A stretch of DNA of 64,000 nt, taken from NCBI GenBank assembly GCA_964036665.1, contig OZ038526.1, positions 3,844,001 through 3,908,000 on the forward strand, given 5' to 3'. Below, in pieces: positions 11,969 through 35,076 of the stretch. A program made the position numbers and the translations under genes. The notes beneath the pieces were generated by a model that was given only the letters and a program-made list of their open reading frames with translations, did not search any database and had not been told where the DNA came from. This stretch comes from Gordius sp. MW1 (taxonomy: Eukaryota > Nematomorpha > Gordioida > Gordea > Gordiidae). Positions within the stretch are counted from its first letter, which is position 1, and each line of letters begins with the position of its first letter.

Positions 11969-12289
11969 TTTAGGCTAGATCTTTAGTGACTTAATGGGAA
12001 AAGGGGTCGCCAGAATAAAAAATAAGATTTTTTTGTTTAAAAATAAAAATGATATTCTCCTTTAAATACAGAAATACACCACATTTAACTCCAGTTCATC
12101 CATGTTCAGTACTTTTTGATTTACATTATTCGTCTCTTTCATAGTGTAGAGAAATATGTTCTCTACTTTAGCTTTTATTATAACCCAAAATAAAAATGAT
12201 TCAAAATGAATAATGGATATATTTATTTATAACGTCTTGTTTATATACACCTATCGGGGTTATTTAAATTATTATTAGTGGTCAAATAA

Positions 12290-13560
12290 TAAGGTTAAGA
12301 TATATGAACAGTGAGGGTTGTGAAAGGTTAAGTTCTTCGGACGATCAAGTTGCTTTATTCAAATTACCTAGAAGGTTAATATCTTTCCTATGTAAAGATA
12401 TAATTCCAAGTAAGTATATTCAAATAAGAAAGGTTAGTGTAACCATAATAGTATATGCCCATACCACCTTAGCCGATTTTCGTTAATCATGTCCGTCATA
12501 GGTTGAATACCCTTTTTGTCGTAAGATGGTCGAGCTTAGTATACCCCAAGATCCACCCTATTATTCTCATCTCTGTGGCATGTAATAACGTTTCTTCTGT
12601 GGTGTTTAATGCCCATGTTTCACTTTAGAGCAACACCGGTCCTACGATGGATTAGTAAGCTTTGCTCTTCAACCATATTCGCATTTTTATTATTTACCGT
12701 ATCTAACCAAAGGTTTATAAACCCTTTTTGTTTCGGAAAATACTTTTCTTTCAAGACCCATGACAAGTGGACGATGTTGCCTGGCAATTTAATCTCCCAG
12801 TATTACTTTGCAATCCTTGATGCTTCATAATTTCTTTCGCCATATGAGCAGATAGTTAATTGACTAAATGCTTCTCACTTCTATAAGTCCCAATATGATT
12901 CTCGCGTTTTTGAAAACAGGTGTTAACGATCCCCATGTCGTATGCTTGGAATACTTGGAGAAGTTTTTTCCCTTCTTTGTTCTTCAGACCATGTACATGT
13001 ACATAGCCTCCAATATTTCGTTCATAGGCCATCTTTCCCTACGCGAGCGTTGAAATCCGCCTCTATAGTTAGCTTTCATTTCGTCCTATTCCTTGTATTT
13101 CTTTTCCAATGAATCGAAGAATATGTCTTTCTCGGATTCCATACACCCAATTTTGGAAGCCTAAGAACGGTTAGGATACCCTCTTGATCTGCAATCTACA
13201 CCCACATTAACCTGTCTGAACATTATTTGACTTCAACCACCTGCCTAGAACGACCACCGACTTCGTTTTTACGATTTGGTGACTCACTGTTGAATAGTTT
13301 GTATCTACAAACTCCTTCCGTTCCACCTCGTCTCTAGTAGGCAGGCGTTGTGTATCTAACTTTTTTTAGCTTTTATGCGACCTCGATGCTCTTTCTTATC
13401 AACGCGCCCACATGCCAGCACGTCTAATTCTTTCCACAACTAATTTACTTAACGTCTTCGTTGTGAGTCAGACAGTAACCTTAATTTATTTCACATTGCA
13501 CGGGCAGGAGTTCAGTGCGGGTCATTTGTGGAGGACGCCCTAGCTTTCTATCGTACAGTT
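12290..13560 (-). mobile_element. LINE fragment with endonuclease joined directly to the 3' tail (RT deleted)
   Basis: On the minus strand, 13560 to about 12700 gives decayed endonuclease text: DVLACGALIRKSIEVA, DIFFDSLEKKYKE, then a broken DFNARVGKDG motif. It is followed almost directly, near 12640-12450, by SETWALNTTEETLLHATEM and RKSAKVVWAY, the post-RT part. The reverse transcriptase is missing, so this copy is internally deleted as well as frameshifted. Confidence 0.72.
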
Positions 13561-13599
13561 TTGTTCAAAACTATCATGTTTTTAGAATTGGTTTTTACA

Positions 13600-16420
13600 A
13601 CTAGTTTCTGACCTGGCCAACCCTCCACTTTTCGCACACGGACTTGGGACTTTTATAGGTAGTGTTCCACACTTTAAAACTCCTGACATAATATTAATTT
13701 TATCATAAGTACTCCAAGTATCGCAAGCCTCATGTACGCACCGATTAACGCAAAGTTTCAGGCAAAAAATGTCGATGTAATACTTCACAAATTGAAACAT
13801 ATTGACAAGATGAAAACTTGACAAAGTCTTAGAACCGATATTTGAAATTATGGAGTCGGACGCGCTTTGCAGATTCAATGTGATTAAACTATGAGTTTCC
13901 TCGAACAGACAATACTACGAGTCAATATCGTTAGAAAATAACCTTAACCAAAGCGGCCACTCTCAACCAAAAATAAATTGGAGGCTGTTAGTCATATGTC
14001 ACATGACATGACCCTTTCTTCAATGAAGGCCCGCCTTAGCCTACCACCCCCCCCCTCCCCCGCTTCACAAATCAAGGGTGTTGAAATCTAAATGGTATGA
14101 AAAGTTGTGTAGTAGTTTAAAATTCTCACATTCCCCCAAAAAATAAAATATACAATAGGTTGGTTGCAACCTATTATGAATTATTGCTAGCTTATGATCG
14201 GGAATATCGATTTAGGGTAGCACTGCCAATTTTGTTTACTAATAAGCGTCAAATTATAAAGGTATTAAAAATATTATTCTTACTTCATTGCTTACTCATA
14301 AAATTTTTTTAGTAATATATTGATGGTATTACTTTTTAATTAAAGATTTTAAAATAAACAATAAATCTAAGCCTAGATAGGTCAATTTGCGACCAATGGA
14401 TACCTATGATTGAGTCAATGATACAATGCTATTAAGGTTCATAGTTGCCTTTAATACCATAAGCTTGATTTAATACATCTTTTAAAATTTTAAAACATTA
14501 ATTGATCGATAGAAGTTTATTTCCAAATAATTATGTATATTATATGCTAAAATATATTAAATTATTAAGCTAGAGCCATGGTGTAATTCTTTAAATATTT
14601 TGTAATGTACTCAAAAAGATTTTGTGTTTAATTAAAATATATTTGTCGGAATTTTGGCTATTAATTTGTTTATGAGTTCGAGTGAACAAATTAATTAATA
14701 AACAGAGTAATTAAAATTTAAGATTAAGCTCATTATAATTGTAAAGAATCTTAATAATGTAATTTATCATTAATTTTGTAGAATAAACAAAATAGCCTAG
14801 TCCCAAAAATTTGTGAACTCTTCATTGCATTTAGTTGTCTTACGATATTTTTTTTGAAAAATGAATACGAACATATTTAATGTGTTAATCCTCGGGTATA
14901 ACATGGCGGGATTAAAAGGTAATAATTTTTAGTAAATTTTTATGTGTATTGATACAAGGGCTGATCCTAGTATAAGTTACGAAACTAAAACTGGAAGTAA
15001 AGCTCTAGGCCAGCCAACATCTAAGAGACTTCAAGGCGCCAGATATGCGTTAGAAAATTTTAAAAATGCTTATGCGAGTACAAATGCTGGGTAATTTGAT
15101 TTAATAGTACTGTATCACTCAAGATGAGCCGACTAAGATTTTTAAAATGAAGGTAAGGGAGACGAATATTGTCATCATTTTATGGAAAATTTGAATATAA
15201 GATGATAGGTATGTTAAGATGACGGCTAGGCAAAAAAATTGAACAGATACGGCGGGAAGCTAAAAAAGCAAAAATCTAAATTTAGGTGGAGAAGTTAATA
15301 CCTAAGTTAAATAAGAAACATTTAATATAAAGAAATGGTTATTGTGTTAAAAGAAATGCTACCAGCACAGGTGTGTAACTATTATATAAAAAATTCCGAC
15401 TACGATAGCAAACAATATAAAAAATATCTTCCCTTAACTGTGACAAATATACATAATATGTTAATATAAGAAAAATGTAATATAGTTTATATGATTTACA
15501 CACGAGGAATTGTATATAAAGGCATTGTGAAGCATAACAATAAATAGTACGTGCGAAAGTAACTATACCAGTTAAAATAATCCAAAAAAATAACGGATAA
15601 AAAGCATAGATGTAAACCAGGGTTTTAACGCGGAAATGAGATGACATGATAAGCTAGTCTCACTATCATTCGTAATCACGACATAGCGCATATATTTATG
15701 CAAAGTAAATAAGTAGCACTGCAAAATGTTATAGACGATTATTAGAATTGCAAAATGTTGAGAGGTGTATCAGGCCCATTTGAAAATTTATAAAATATAA
15801 TGGGGAATTTAGCTTTGAAGTGAGTTCAAATGCATGAATTTTAGGTGTGTAAATGTGCAAAATGGATTTCCGAGATATCACAATGGAGAAATATGCATAT
15901 ATAATAGAAGGGATACATATCGGTCCCTAAGGAAAGCAAAACAAATCAATATATTGGTCAAAAGCCAAACCTTTAGAATCAGACTGAAGAATTAAGATAT
16001 CTAATTGCCTTATAAAGGCTCAGCGTTGATGTGTTCCTAGCTCAATCTTTAGCCCTTGATGCTTTACAGCTTAAATAATGCAACGACTGAGTCTCAAGGA
16101 CAAATAAAAATTACTAGGCAAACTCCTACGTTAAAAATGATATTTTAACTCTTCACAAATCCACAAAAATTGTTTTTGGCTAGGCTCTGACCACAATTAT
16201 GGTTAAAGATTCAAATCGTTTTGCCGACCCCAGGGGGCACCACAGAACCACCTAAACTAGTAAACGCATAGGTTTGCATCATTTATATATGGTAAACGTA
16301 TGTGTATCGGTGGTGGCATAAAAAAGTGGAGGAATGGAGGGAGTAAGGGTGGGACTAATGGGCTTATTAAAGATCTTATGTTATAATGACGTGAGGATAA
16401 TTGTATGAGGTTATGCGGGT
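13600..16420. other. AT-rich intergenic region, no gene seen
   Basis: Downstream of the NDR kinase stop codon. It contains AT-rich sequence and a C-run near 14047. The longer minus-strand open frames (13582-13878 and 15339-15647) have no recognisable domain or splice context. The kinase 3' UTR and poly(A) signal presumably lie just below 16421 but could not be pinned down. Confidence 0.4.
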
Positions 16421-27274
<10,854 letters not shown>

Positions 27275-28393
27275 TTTGTGCAATATAATTTATCTTCTTA
27301 ATCAAATTTGAAAATTTAAAAAGCAGACGATAATTAAATTTAATAGAGCAAAAAATTCTAAAAATTAAAAATAGAATGTATAGGGGTCGATTATCCTTGA
27401 ATCTTAAGAATTGTTATTATAAATATTATAATGCTTTATAATTAATAAATAATAAATTATTAAGATTACAGCTTAATTAACTCATAGCATTAATAAAGTA
27501 AATTAAGGCTTTTAGTATTAGGTTGATTAAATAACTATCACGAATTCATATAAGAGCATATCAAAAATGAGCTGTTCAAAAATATTACAAACTTGACCAA
27601 TAAAAGATAGCAAAGATAATTTGCAATAAATTATTTTTATTTATTTCAAAATTATACAAATCTTCTTTAATATAAACTAGCCACAAGTTTTGTTTAAGAC
27701 TATTACTTAAAAAACCGAAATCGTACATGAAGGAATCAGGCTTAGCCGAGGTTTGTAATAAAAGGTGGCAAAAAGTTGCTATTTATTACATAGAATGTTT
27801 TTTATAGCATTAAAAAAAACAAAATTAATTAATGGGGGGGGGGGGGATCAACTGCCTCTCTCAGCTTTCCCTCAGCTAGGTTTTTGATGAAAGGTCATTT
27901 TTGAAATATGTGGGATAATGATTAAATTTTGTTTTAAATTATATAAAATTTTACATGCGTTTCGAATTATGTTTGACTAATTTTTTTTATCGAATTAATA
28001 TTCTTTTTGGGCTGGATCGGTCATTTTACTTTTTAACATTTTATAAAAGTTAAGGAAATATACCCGATAGTTTGAAAGGCGCGTTTTAGTAGGAAAGAAG
28101 TGGGATATTATCTTATATATGAATGAAAGCTTAGCACAGCATTATTTGCCCATATATATTGAAATCTTTTTTATAGGCCTTCATTAAATTATAAAAAGTG
28201 TATGTTTAAAGGTTCTCTGGATGTCACATTAATAGGGCCTTAAAGATAAAATTACGTTCTCATGGGATGAATAAGTAATAAGGAGGGATAGGGTTCCAAT
28301 ATTTCTGTCCATAGGGACATGTCATCATGGATGAGATACATGGAGAGACAAATACGACACCATTAAGTTTCTGTTTGTCCTTGATGATAAGTC
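27275..28393. other. AT-rich intergenic DNA, no gene seen
   Basis: Upstream of the putative first NDR kinase exon. A poly-G run lies near 27835. No coding signal was recognised. Any kinase promoter would be in the first few hundred bases, but no TATA box was assigned. Confidence 0.4.
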
Positions 28394-28983
28394 TGTAGTG
28401 TTGCGTCAATTACTATTTTGCTCGCGGCATATTACTTATGTCTTGAAACTTAATTGACTTATTTACATTACCTTACTACTTCGCGACGTTAATTGACCAA
28501 TCACATATAACTCGCATTCACCGTATCTTATTAATATATTGGATAGCACCACAACAACATACACACGACTCACACCTCGGCCACCTCACTAACAACCACG
28601 GTAGGCGGATGAAAACTGACTAGTAGTACGAACATCCCTATATTTTCCATCAACCAAGAAATTTTTCAATTTTATGTAACGCTCCACGTCAACGAAGGAG
28701 ACTATTTGTAGTGTTGCGTCAATTACTATTTTGCTCGCGGCATATTACTTGTCTTGAAACTTAATTGACTCATTTACATTACCTTACTACTTCGCGACGT
28801 TAATTGACCAATCACATATACCTCGCATTCACCACTAAATGTAATTGATTTAATCAATTAATTCGCGATTATATAAAGGCGTTTAAAACACTTCTTCATT
28901 ACTCTTCGAACTCTTTTCTTTTCCCTCACTTTATTATATACCTTCAATAAAGAGTCTCCCCTCCTAATAAGTCTCGTGGTCCA
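28394..28983 (+). mobile_element. LTR-like repeat with internal duplication
   Basis: TGTAGTGTTGCGTCAATTAC begins at 28394 and again at 28707; about 127 bp after each start are shared. After the second copy come a TATA box (GATTATATAAAGGCG, about 28867-28881) and an AATAAA at 28946-28951, ending ...TGGTCCA near 28983. The order U3, TATA, poly(A) signal, U5, and TG...CA ends suggest a solo or rearranged gypsy-like LTR. No gag or pol was seen. Confidence 0.5.
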
Positions 28984-28989
28984 ATGTTT

Positions 28990-30590
28990 TAAATTAGCGT
29001 TGTGGAGGGCGCGCCCTGGGGTCCACTAGTGTATTATTATGGGGTGCATAAGCCACACCCACATTGATAGTCTCCTTTGCTTTTAAAGATATTCAATGTG
29101 GGTCTGCTGCAAACCGACCAGATTATTTTTCATAGAGACTCTGATTTACCCTTAGATAGGGGGTGTTAGCTAGTTGTTATTAATGTTACAAAGACCCCCT
29201 TTCTCTTTTCTCCCTCTAGCTTTATTTAGTTTATCAATGTGGTGGTTTAATGTAGCTAGAAAATATAGCACATGTGGCGGTACTATAAATAATAGCGCTC
29301 GCCTTATAATAATTTTATCTAAGATTTAGGACCATAGGGGGGAAAATCAGTAATAAAAAGGACCTTAAACTAGGGAAGCGCATCTCCCAATGGGCCCTTA
29401 AAATGGTGATGGTACTAAGTCTATTTACTCATTTAAACAGCGCATGTCTTAAAAGACACGCTTGATTAAAGCACTAATTAAAACTATCACTAACAGAGAG
29501 AACCCATAATTAATTATGTAAAACAACAAATTTAAGCTGAATTGTAAATGATTTGAAACAAAATATTTTAGTTTTTATATAAGTAAAATATCTAAACTAA
29601 GGTTATTATGAGAATAAATTAAACGTGGGTTTTATATTAAAAATATAATTGACTACGCACATGTGGTACACATATTTTTGAAACTATTTCTAAAGGTGAT
29701 ATTATTTATTATCTCACAATTATCTATGCAGTATGTTTTGAAATGGAAACAATGTAGCTTTGAATATATTACCAGATTTAATTAGCCACTTATTTTATAT
29801 GGAGACGGGGACTCTTGAATTGTCTTATATATCTAATTTTAATATACATGATGATATGTGAAAATAGTTGCCCCTAGATGGTTCTAGGGGTTAGTGTAAT
29901 TAATTAAGGCTAGATAACTTGGTATCATTCCCTTGTTGCGACAACTATTATTAACTTATAGCATCACACATATAAAATATGTCGAATTTTCAGCCTGGTA
30001 ATTACGACTTCAGGACTACATTTATTTTTGATTACATATTGAAGAAAACGGCTACAGAATCCCATTATGCTTTTTGCAACTCACAGTGATGTGAGTGGCT
30101 AAAAAATACCAAAATCCTGATTTGTAGGGGAGAAAAGGTGAACTTGCAAGAGAACCTATTTAGTGGGATCAGAAGGATATGATCTCTTATGCGCTGTTGC
30201 TTGAAAACGACCAGAATATCAATAAAGACAAAATAAAGTGATTTTGTTTTATGAAATTGCAGCAGCACACATGGAACTATTCATGGAAACCATCAAGGTG
30301 AATAGCTAGAAAATCCCATCCGATTAATACATATTATCATGAATGGACATGCCTTTACTGTGCAGGTTTTACTTTTTTAAAAAATGTATGAAAATGAATC
30401 TTACGAAAATGACGCGATAAATGGTTTGCCTCAAGAAAGTAACATTTTGTAGCCAGCAATGGGACTTACTTCGATATAAATTCGTCGTTTTATAAAATAA
30501 GCGTGTATGTTTTTAGCAAAGATTCTGGTTTTAATATTTAATGCCTGTTGAATAAAATATGTCTTTTATAATTAAATTCTAATAATAATC
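28990..30590. other. AT-rich region with possible decayed transposon text
   Basis: No gene was recognised. Around 30020-30270 the plus strand has long, interrupted open text (ILKKTATESHYAFCNSQ and similar) that may be an old transposon remnant. It could not be assigned to a family. Confidence 0.3.
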
Positions 30591-30592
30591 TT

Positions 30593-31280
30593 GTTGTATA
30601 TTGGTAATTCATTCTTTAAGAGGAAAGATGTTGTATGTGTGAATACGTATATTTGTACATCATTTTCTACAGATTATACTATTGCTATAATTATATAGTT
30701 TCAATATTGTAAACCAAATCCAAAACATAAATTCAGGATGTAAATTCATTATTCTAGGGAGTTCATATCAGGATGTTAATCATTATTCTATGGATATGGG
30801 AGGATAGGAGTATTCCCAACTTAAAATAGAAAACTACATATGTAATTAACCCTGCCACTAGCTTCCCCAAAACCCACTTTTCCAAATCCACACCCTCAAA
30901 ACCCCATATTTCCCCTTCTGACAATTTCCACCCCATCTCACCTTCTCAGCTAATCCATTCTTGGGAATAGCATCCCCAGAATCCACGTTGCCAAGTCCAC
31001 ACCCTCACCCTACATATATCACTACTGATAATTTCCATCCCATCTCACCCTTACAGCTAGCCCACTTCAAGAGTTTATGGAATGTTACACATTGTTGTTG
31101 GAGCACATGGTCGAAGAACAAGGGAGCCTTCATTCCTTAAGAGGATAGATGTTGTATATTGGTGATTCATTCTTTAAGAGGAGAGATGTTGTATGTGTGA
31201 ATACGTATATTTGTATATCATTTTCTTCAGATTATAGTATTGCTATAATTATATAGGTTCAATATTGTAAGCCAAATCCG
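30593..31280. repeat. Pair of ~135-bp direct repeats, possibly LTR-derived
   Basis: TGTTGTATATTGGTAATTCA at 30593 recurs at 31150 with few changes, each followed by GAATACGTATATTTGTA. A purine tract TTAAGAGGATAGA precedes the second copy, as a polypurine tract would precede a 3' LTR. Between them (about 30870-31070) is a tandem duplication of a ~115-bp C-rich block containing CCCATCTCACC. No retroviral protein was recognised. Confidence 0.45.
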
Positions 31281-31789
31281 AGTTGGTAAAACACATATGT
31301 TTTTATCTACTTAATTAATTAATCTTTCTTTTGTCCATATCTAGTTTTCCCTCCCCGGCCTTAGTGATCAAGAAAATGTTTTTATGATTCTTATTATTAG
31401 ATTATTATTAGATTAATAAATCTGTATCTAATTTTTGAGGCGAAAGATATCCCTGCAATATACATGTCTGTTATGCTTAAATAGTTTCATTACCTTACAA
31501 AAAATAATGAAATCACATCAACATTAAGATCTGCATAATAATTAACAAGTTTTAAAAGTAAGGACTCATCGTTAAAATATTTCAACTAAGTAAACTAAAA
31601 TTAAATTGACTTTCGACTTAAAATTTAAACGCATCCTAATACAGCCGATGATTAATGCATTAAGAGACAGATGGATTCTGTATCACACCCGAATGAGAAC
31701 GATCCTTCTGTCCAAGTGAATGCAAGCTTTATCCAAATATCTTACCTTTTTTTCTCCCCTTCTTTATCAAGTATTTGATCCACAGTCGT

Positions 31790-32070
31790 GTGGCTTGTTT
31801 TGATAAGTTTATTCCATCTTGATCCGGTAAGGGTCATGTCTTGTCTTCTCAGTTTATATAACATTGTCCATTTACCCTTTCCACTTTACACGAGGGTGTC
31901 ATCTTCCTCTATTCCCGGTACATCCATGTCCAAAACTTTTCGATTTACTTCGCTCGTTTCCCTCCTTAGTATGTGCCCATACCACCATAGCCGATTTTCG
32001 TTATTCAATTTTCGGCCTAAAACTCAATCATATCGCTCGCAGGACATTGAGTCGTAATTTTACTATTGAA
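31790..32070 (-). mobile_element. LINE ORF2 3' fragment
   Basis: The minus strand reads RKSAMVVWAHTKEGNERSKS, the same post-RT motif as at 11.8 and 12.45 kb. The fragment is degenerate. Confidence 0.5.
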
Positions 32071-32099
32071 ATGCTACAATCTAAACGATTTTTTTATAA

Positions 32100-33094
32100 T
32101 GATTTTACTACTATGGGAGTGGGTTCGCAAAATGATTATGAATGCAAAGAAAATGATAAGATTTCGAAAAAAAAATAAAACTTAAAAACGGCGTAGAAAA
32201 TTGATCAACAAAATACTATAGACTTTTCTACAAGCAAAAAAAACAAAAAATTGCTGTGAGCATTTAAAATAGATTAATTTGTGTCCTAAAGTCCAATTTA
32301 ATTTTGTCAATTTTGATTTTATTTAATCGACGCTTTTGTCAGACAACGCTATTTTAATTTAGATGTCAGTAAATCTTGATTGTTTTATCTTACCCTTTGT
32401 AAAATTTGCTATTTAAATCACCATGTCGTATCCGGAGATACTCGTATATTTAAATTCTCCCACCCCCCATGTCCTCTTATACAAAGGATTTCCCCCCAAA
32501 CCCTTGTAAAACTGCTTATCTCAGACATACTTATTTGATTCCCTCCCCTTCCTTTCTTTATACTGCAAGTTCGTTGATTCTGAGATTCTTTTAATCTTAC
32601 ACGCGTTAAAACATCTGCTGTGTTTTCTGTATTGATTTTAATATATAGAATCTGGATATACACGTCTTTTCCTTTATTTAATTTTCCTTACGTGTGTGAT
32701 ACTTTCTCCTTCCCCCTCCCCACGCGCTTATACGTGTTTGTTATTTCTATCACTACGCATCATTGAATATTACACAACATAGTGTATCGAGAGTTGTTTG
32801 ATTTTTCATTCATAATTCTTATATTTTTTCTTCTTAGTTTTTAATTGAATAAAATATGTAGCGAAAACAATTAAGGTATATTATCGTGCAGGCGGTGGAG
32901 TATGGTAACTTATTGTCCACCGTCCGGCCGTCCTCATTCCTATTCCTCATATCTTAAATGTCGCATCCTGCACAAGCATAAATTTCATCTTGTTTAAAAA
33001 ATAGAAAATACCTATTTTACCATGTAACATTCCTGGGAATGCATATGCCACCCATTTTGACATTTAAGTATTTACTGTGCACTTTTATTTAAAA
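32100..33094. other. Intergenic DNA, no clear gene
   Basis: A minus-strand frame at 32418-32663 includes NTADVLTRVRLKES, which vaguely resembles the end of a retroelement RNase H region, but nothing around it supports that. The rest is AT-rich. Confidence 0.3.
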
Positions 33095-34542
33095 CTAGCT
33101 GTGCCCGGCCAAGCGTTGCTTTGGCTCAGTCCTTAAGTGGTTAATTAAGTATAAGCTATTAATAAGACTTATCTAAAATGGGGTCATATATGAAATAATT
33201 TATAATGTGAAAGGTCCGAATGATTTTATGAACCCACTATTTTTAGTATATATTTATATAATAAGACAAACCAAATGCAAATTCTGTTTTAATCATCAAA
33301 TCCGACTAAAATTAAATGTTTTTGAAAAAATTGCTTATTAATGCTGTTATTTATTATACAATAATACCATTATTTTATTTTTCTAGTTAGCTGATTTATT
33401 TGAAATACAATTTTCTTTAATATAATAAAATAATTAATTGAAGGATGGATAATTATTAAAAATATGCTTCTATGATCGACCACGTGATAATAATGACAAA
33501 AACTGCATAATTTAAATTTTATTTAATTAATTTAAATAGTCTGTTAATGTCAGATATTTTTAAAACAAAAAGGTATTTTAGGAATCTGAAAAAGCTATTT
33601 TACCCCTGGCCTATCTGGGCATCTACGGCTAAATCTTCGCTCGAATCGGATCTGAAGTTTCAGAATTTAGCCCTTTTTTAAAACCAAAAGGCCGAGAAAT
33701 GTCCGATATTTTTAAAACTAAAAGGAATTTTAGCAATCTGAAAAAGCTATTTTACACCTGGCCGCCCTGAGAACCTACGGGTAAAGTTTCGCGCAAATCG
33801 GGCCGGTAGTTTCAGAATTTATTCTCATTTAAATATCTCATTTAATAAAAATTAATGATAGATAAATAATGACATTTATATATAAATAGCATTTACTCAG
33901 AATAATCAACGTTCGACTATATTACATTTAAATTATATGTACCTTCATCTTTCTCATTTAAAATATCTCATTTAATGATAATGAGAAAAATTCATCTTCT
34001 TCACCTATATATTTTCTCAAATAATCTATAATTTTATTTATTTCAGGTTAATTCATAAATTTTATGTTGTCACCGTTAAGAAAAGATGACGTTTAAGAAA
34101 TTTAATTCATAAATTTTATGTTGTCTTGTCACCGTTAAGAAAAGATGACGTTTAAGAAATTTAATTCATAAATTTTATATTGTCACCGTTAAGAAAAGAT
34201 GACGTTTAAGAAATTTAATTCATAAATTTTATGTTGTCACCGTTAAGAAAAGATTACGTTTTACTACAAACTACTATAAGTGATACACTTTTACTACAGA
34301 ATTGTCTGTATATTCAAATTTTCGACGAACGCGAGGAGGTGCGTTTGATTGACAGTTTATTGAACGTCAAAACGCATAAAACCCAATATCTCGAAAATTA
34401 AAAGGAATTTTAGGAATCGGCAAAGGCTATTTTACCCCTGGCCGCCCTGGGAACCTATGGGTAAATTTTCGCGCGAATCGGACCGGTAGTTTCAGAGATT
34501 AGCCCTTACATACATACATACACTTTACTTTATATATATAGA
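33095..34542 (-). mobile_element. Non-autonomous Helitron-like element downstream of Pdf
   Basis: It has the same ends as 25245-26823: A|TCTATATATATAAAG at the minus-strand start and the GCCAA/TTGGC hairpin plus CTAG|T at its end. It differs mainly by a ~110-bp internal deletion near 33540. Its right edge is 399 bp below the Pdf stop codon. Confidence 0.72.
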
Positions 34543-34941
34543 TAAGACTAATAATGTAATTATTTTAACTGAAATACTAGATTTTACATTTTATTACAAC
34601 GATAATACATATGAATAGGTAATATTGATACACCTAATAGATATAATATATAAACGATGTCTAATATGCATAATAAAATCTAAAAAAATTCAATATGACA
34701 ATGATGTTATTCACATGATGATGGCTTCATAAATTATATACGTGTTTCATTTTTTGTCCTGCATATAACAATAAAGTATATGAATATAATTAACAGTAAA
34801 ATACAAAAACTTTAAAATTAAATAAATCAAAATTGAATACATTTAGACATATTGAAATTTTGTTTATTAAGCATTATATTTCTCTTTAAATAAATTTTGT
34901 ATGGTATAATGTTTATCTACTTACTCTCTTTTTCTAAAGAT

Positions 34942-35076
34942 TTATTTTCTCTTGCCAGCTCGCTCCAAATTAGGCATCCCTAGTAACGCATTTACTAATT
35001 CTGAATTCCTCTTGTGCATCCCATTATCGTTTCCAGCCAGCAACCCGAGGATTTTTAAAGCGTGGAAGGCTATCCG
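34942..35076 (-). CDS. Pdf: Pdf exon 2: mature peptide
   Basis: 135 nt including TAA at 34944-34942. The acceptor is TGTACCTATAG|CGG. It encodes RIAFHALKILGLLAGNDNGM, HKR, the PDF-like peptide, and GKRK. An AATAAA overlaps the stop codon. The only in-frame upstream stop lies inside the acceptor, so the exon boundary is well fixed. Confidence 0.85.
   Translation of the reverse strand, partial: RIAFHALKILGLLAGNDNGMHKRNSELVNALLGMPNLERAGKRK

Noticed and set aside
15339..15647. 102-residue hydrophobic minus-strand frame
   Set aside because: AT-driven Phe/Tyr/Leu text with no splice context or domain; probably chance.
32418..32663. Retroviral RNase H-like end (NTADVLTR)
   Set aside because: A single short resemblance with no flanking pol sequence.
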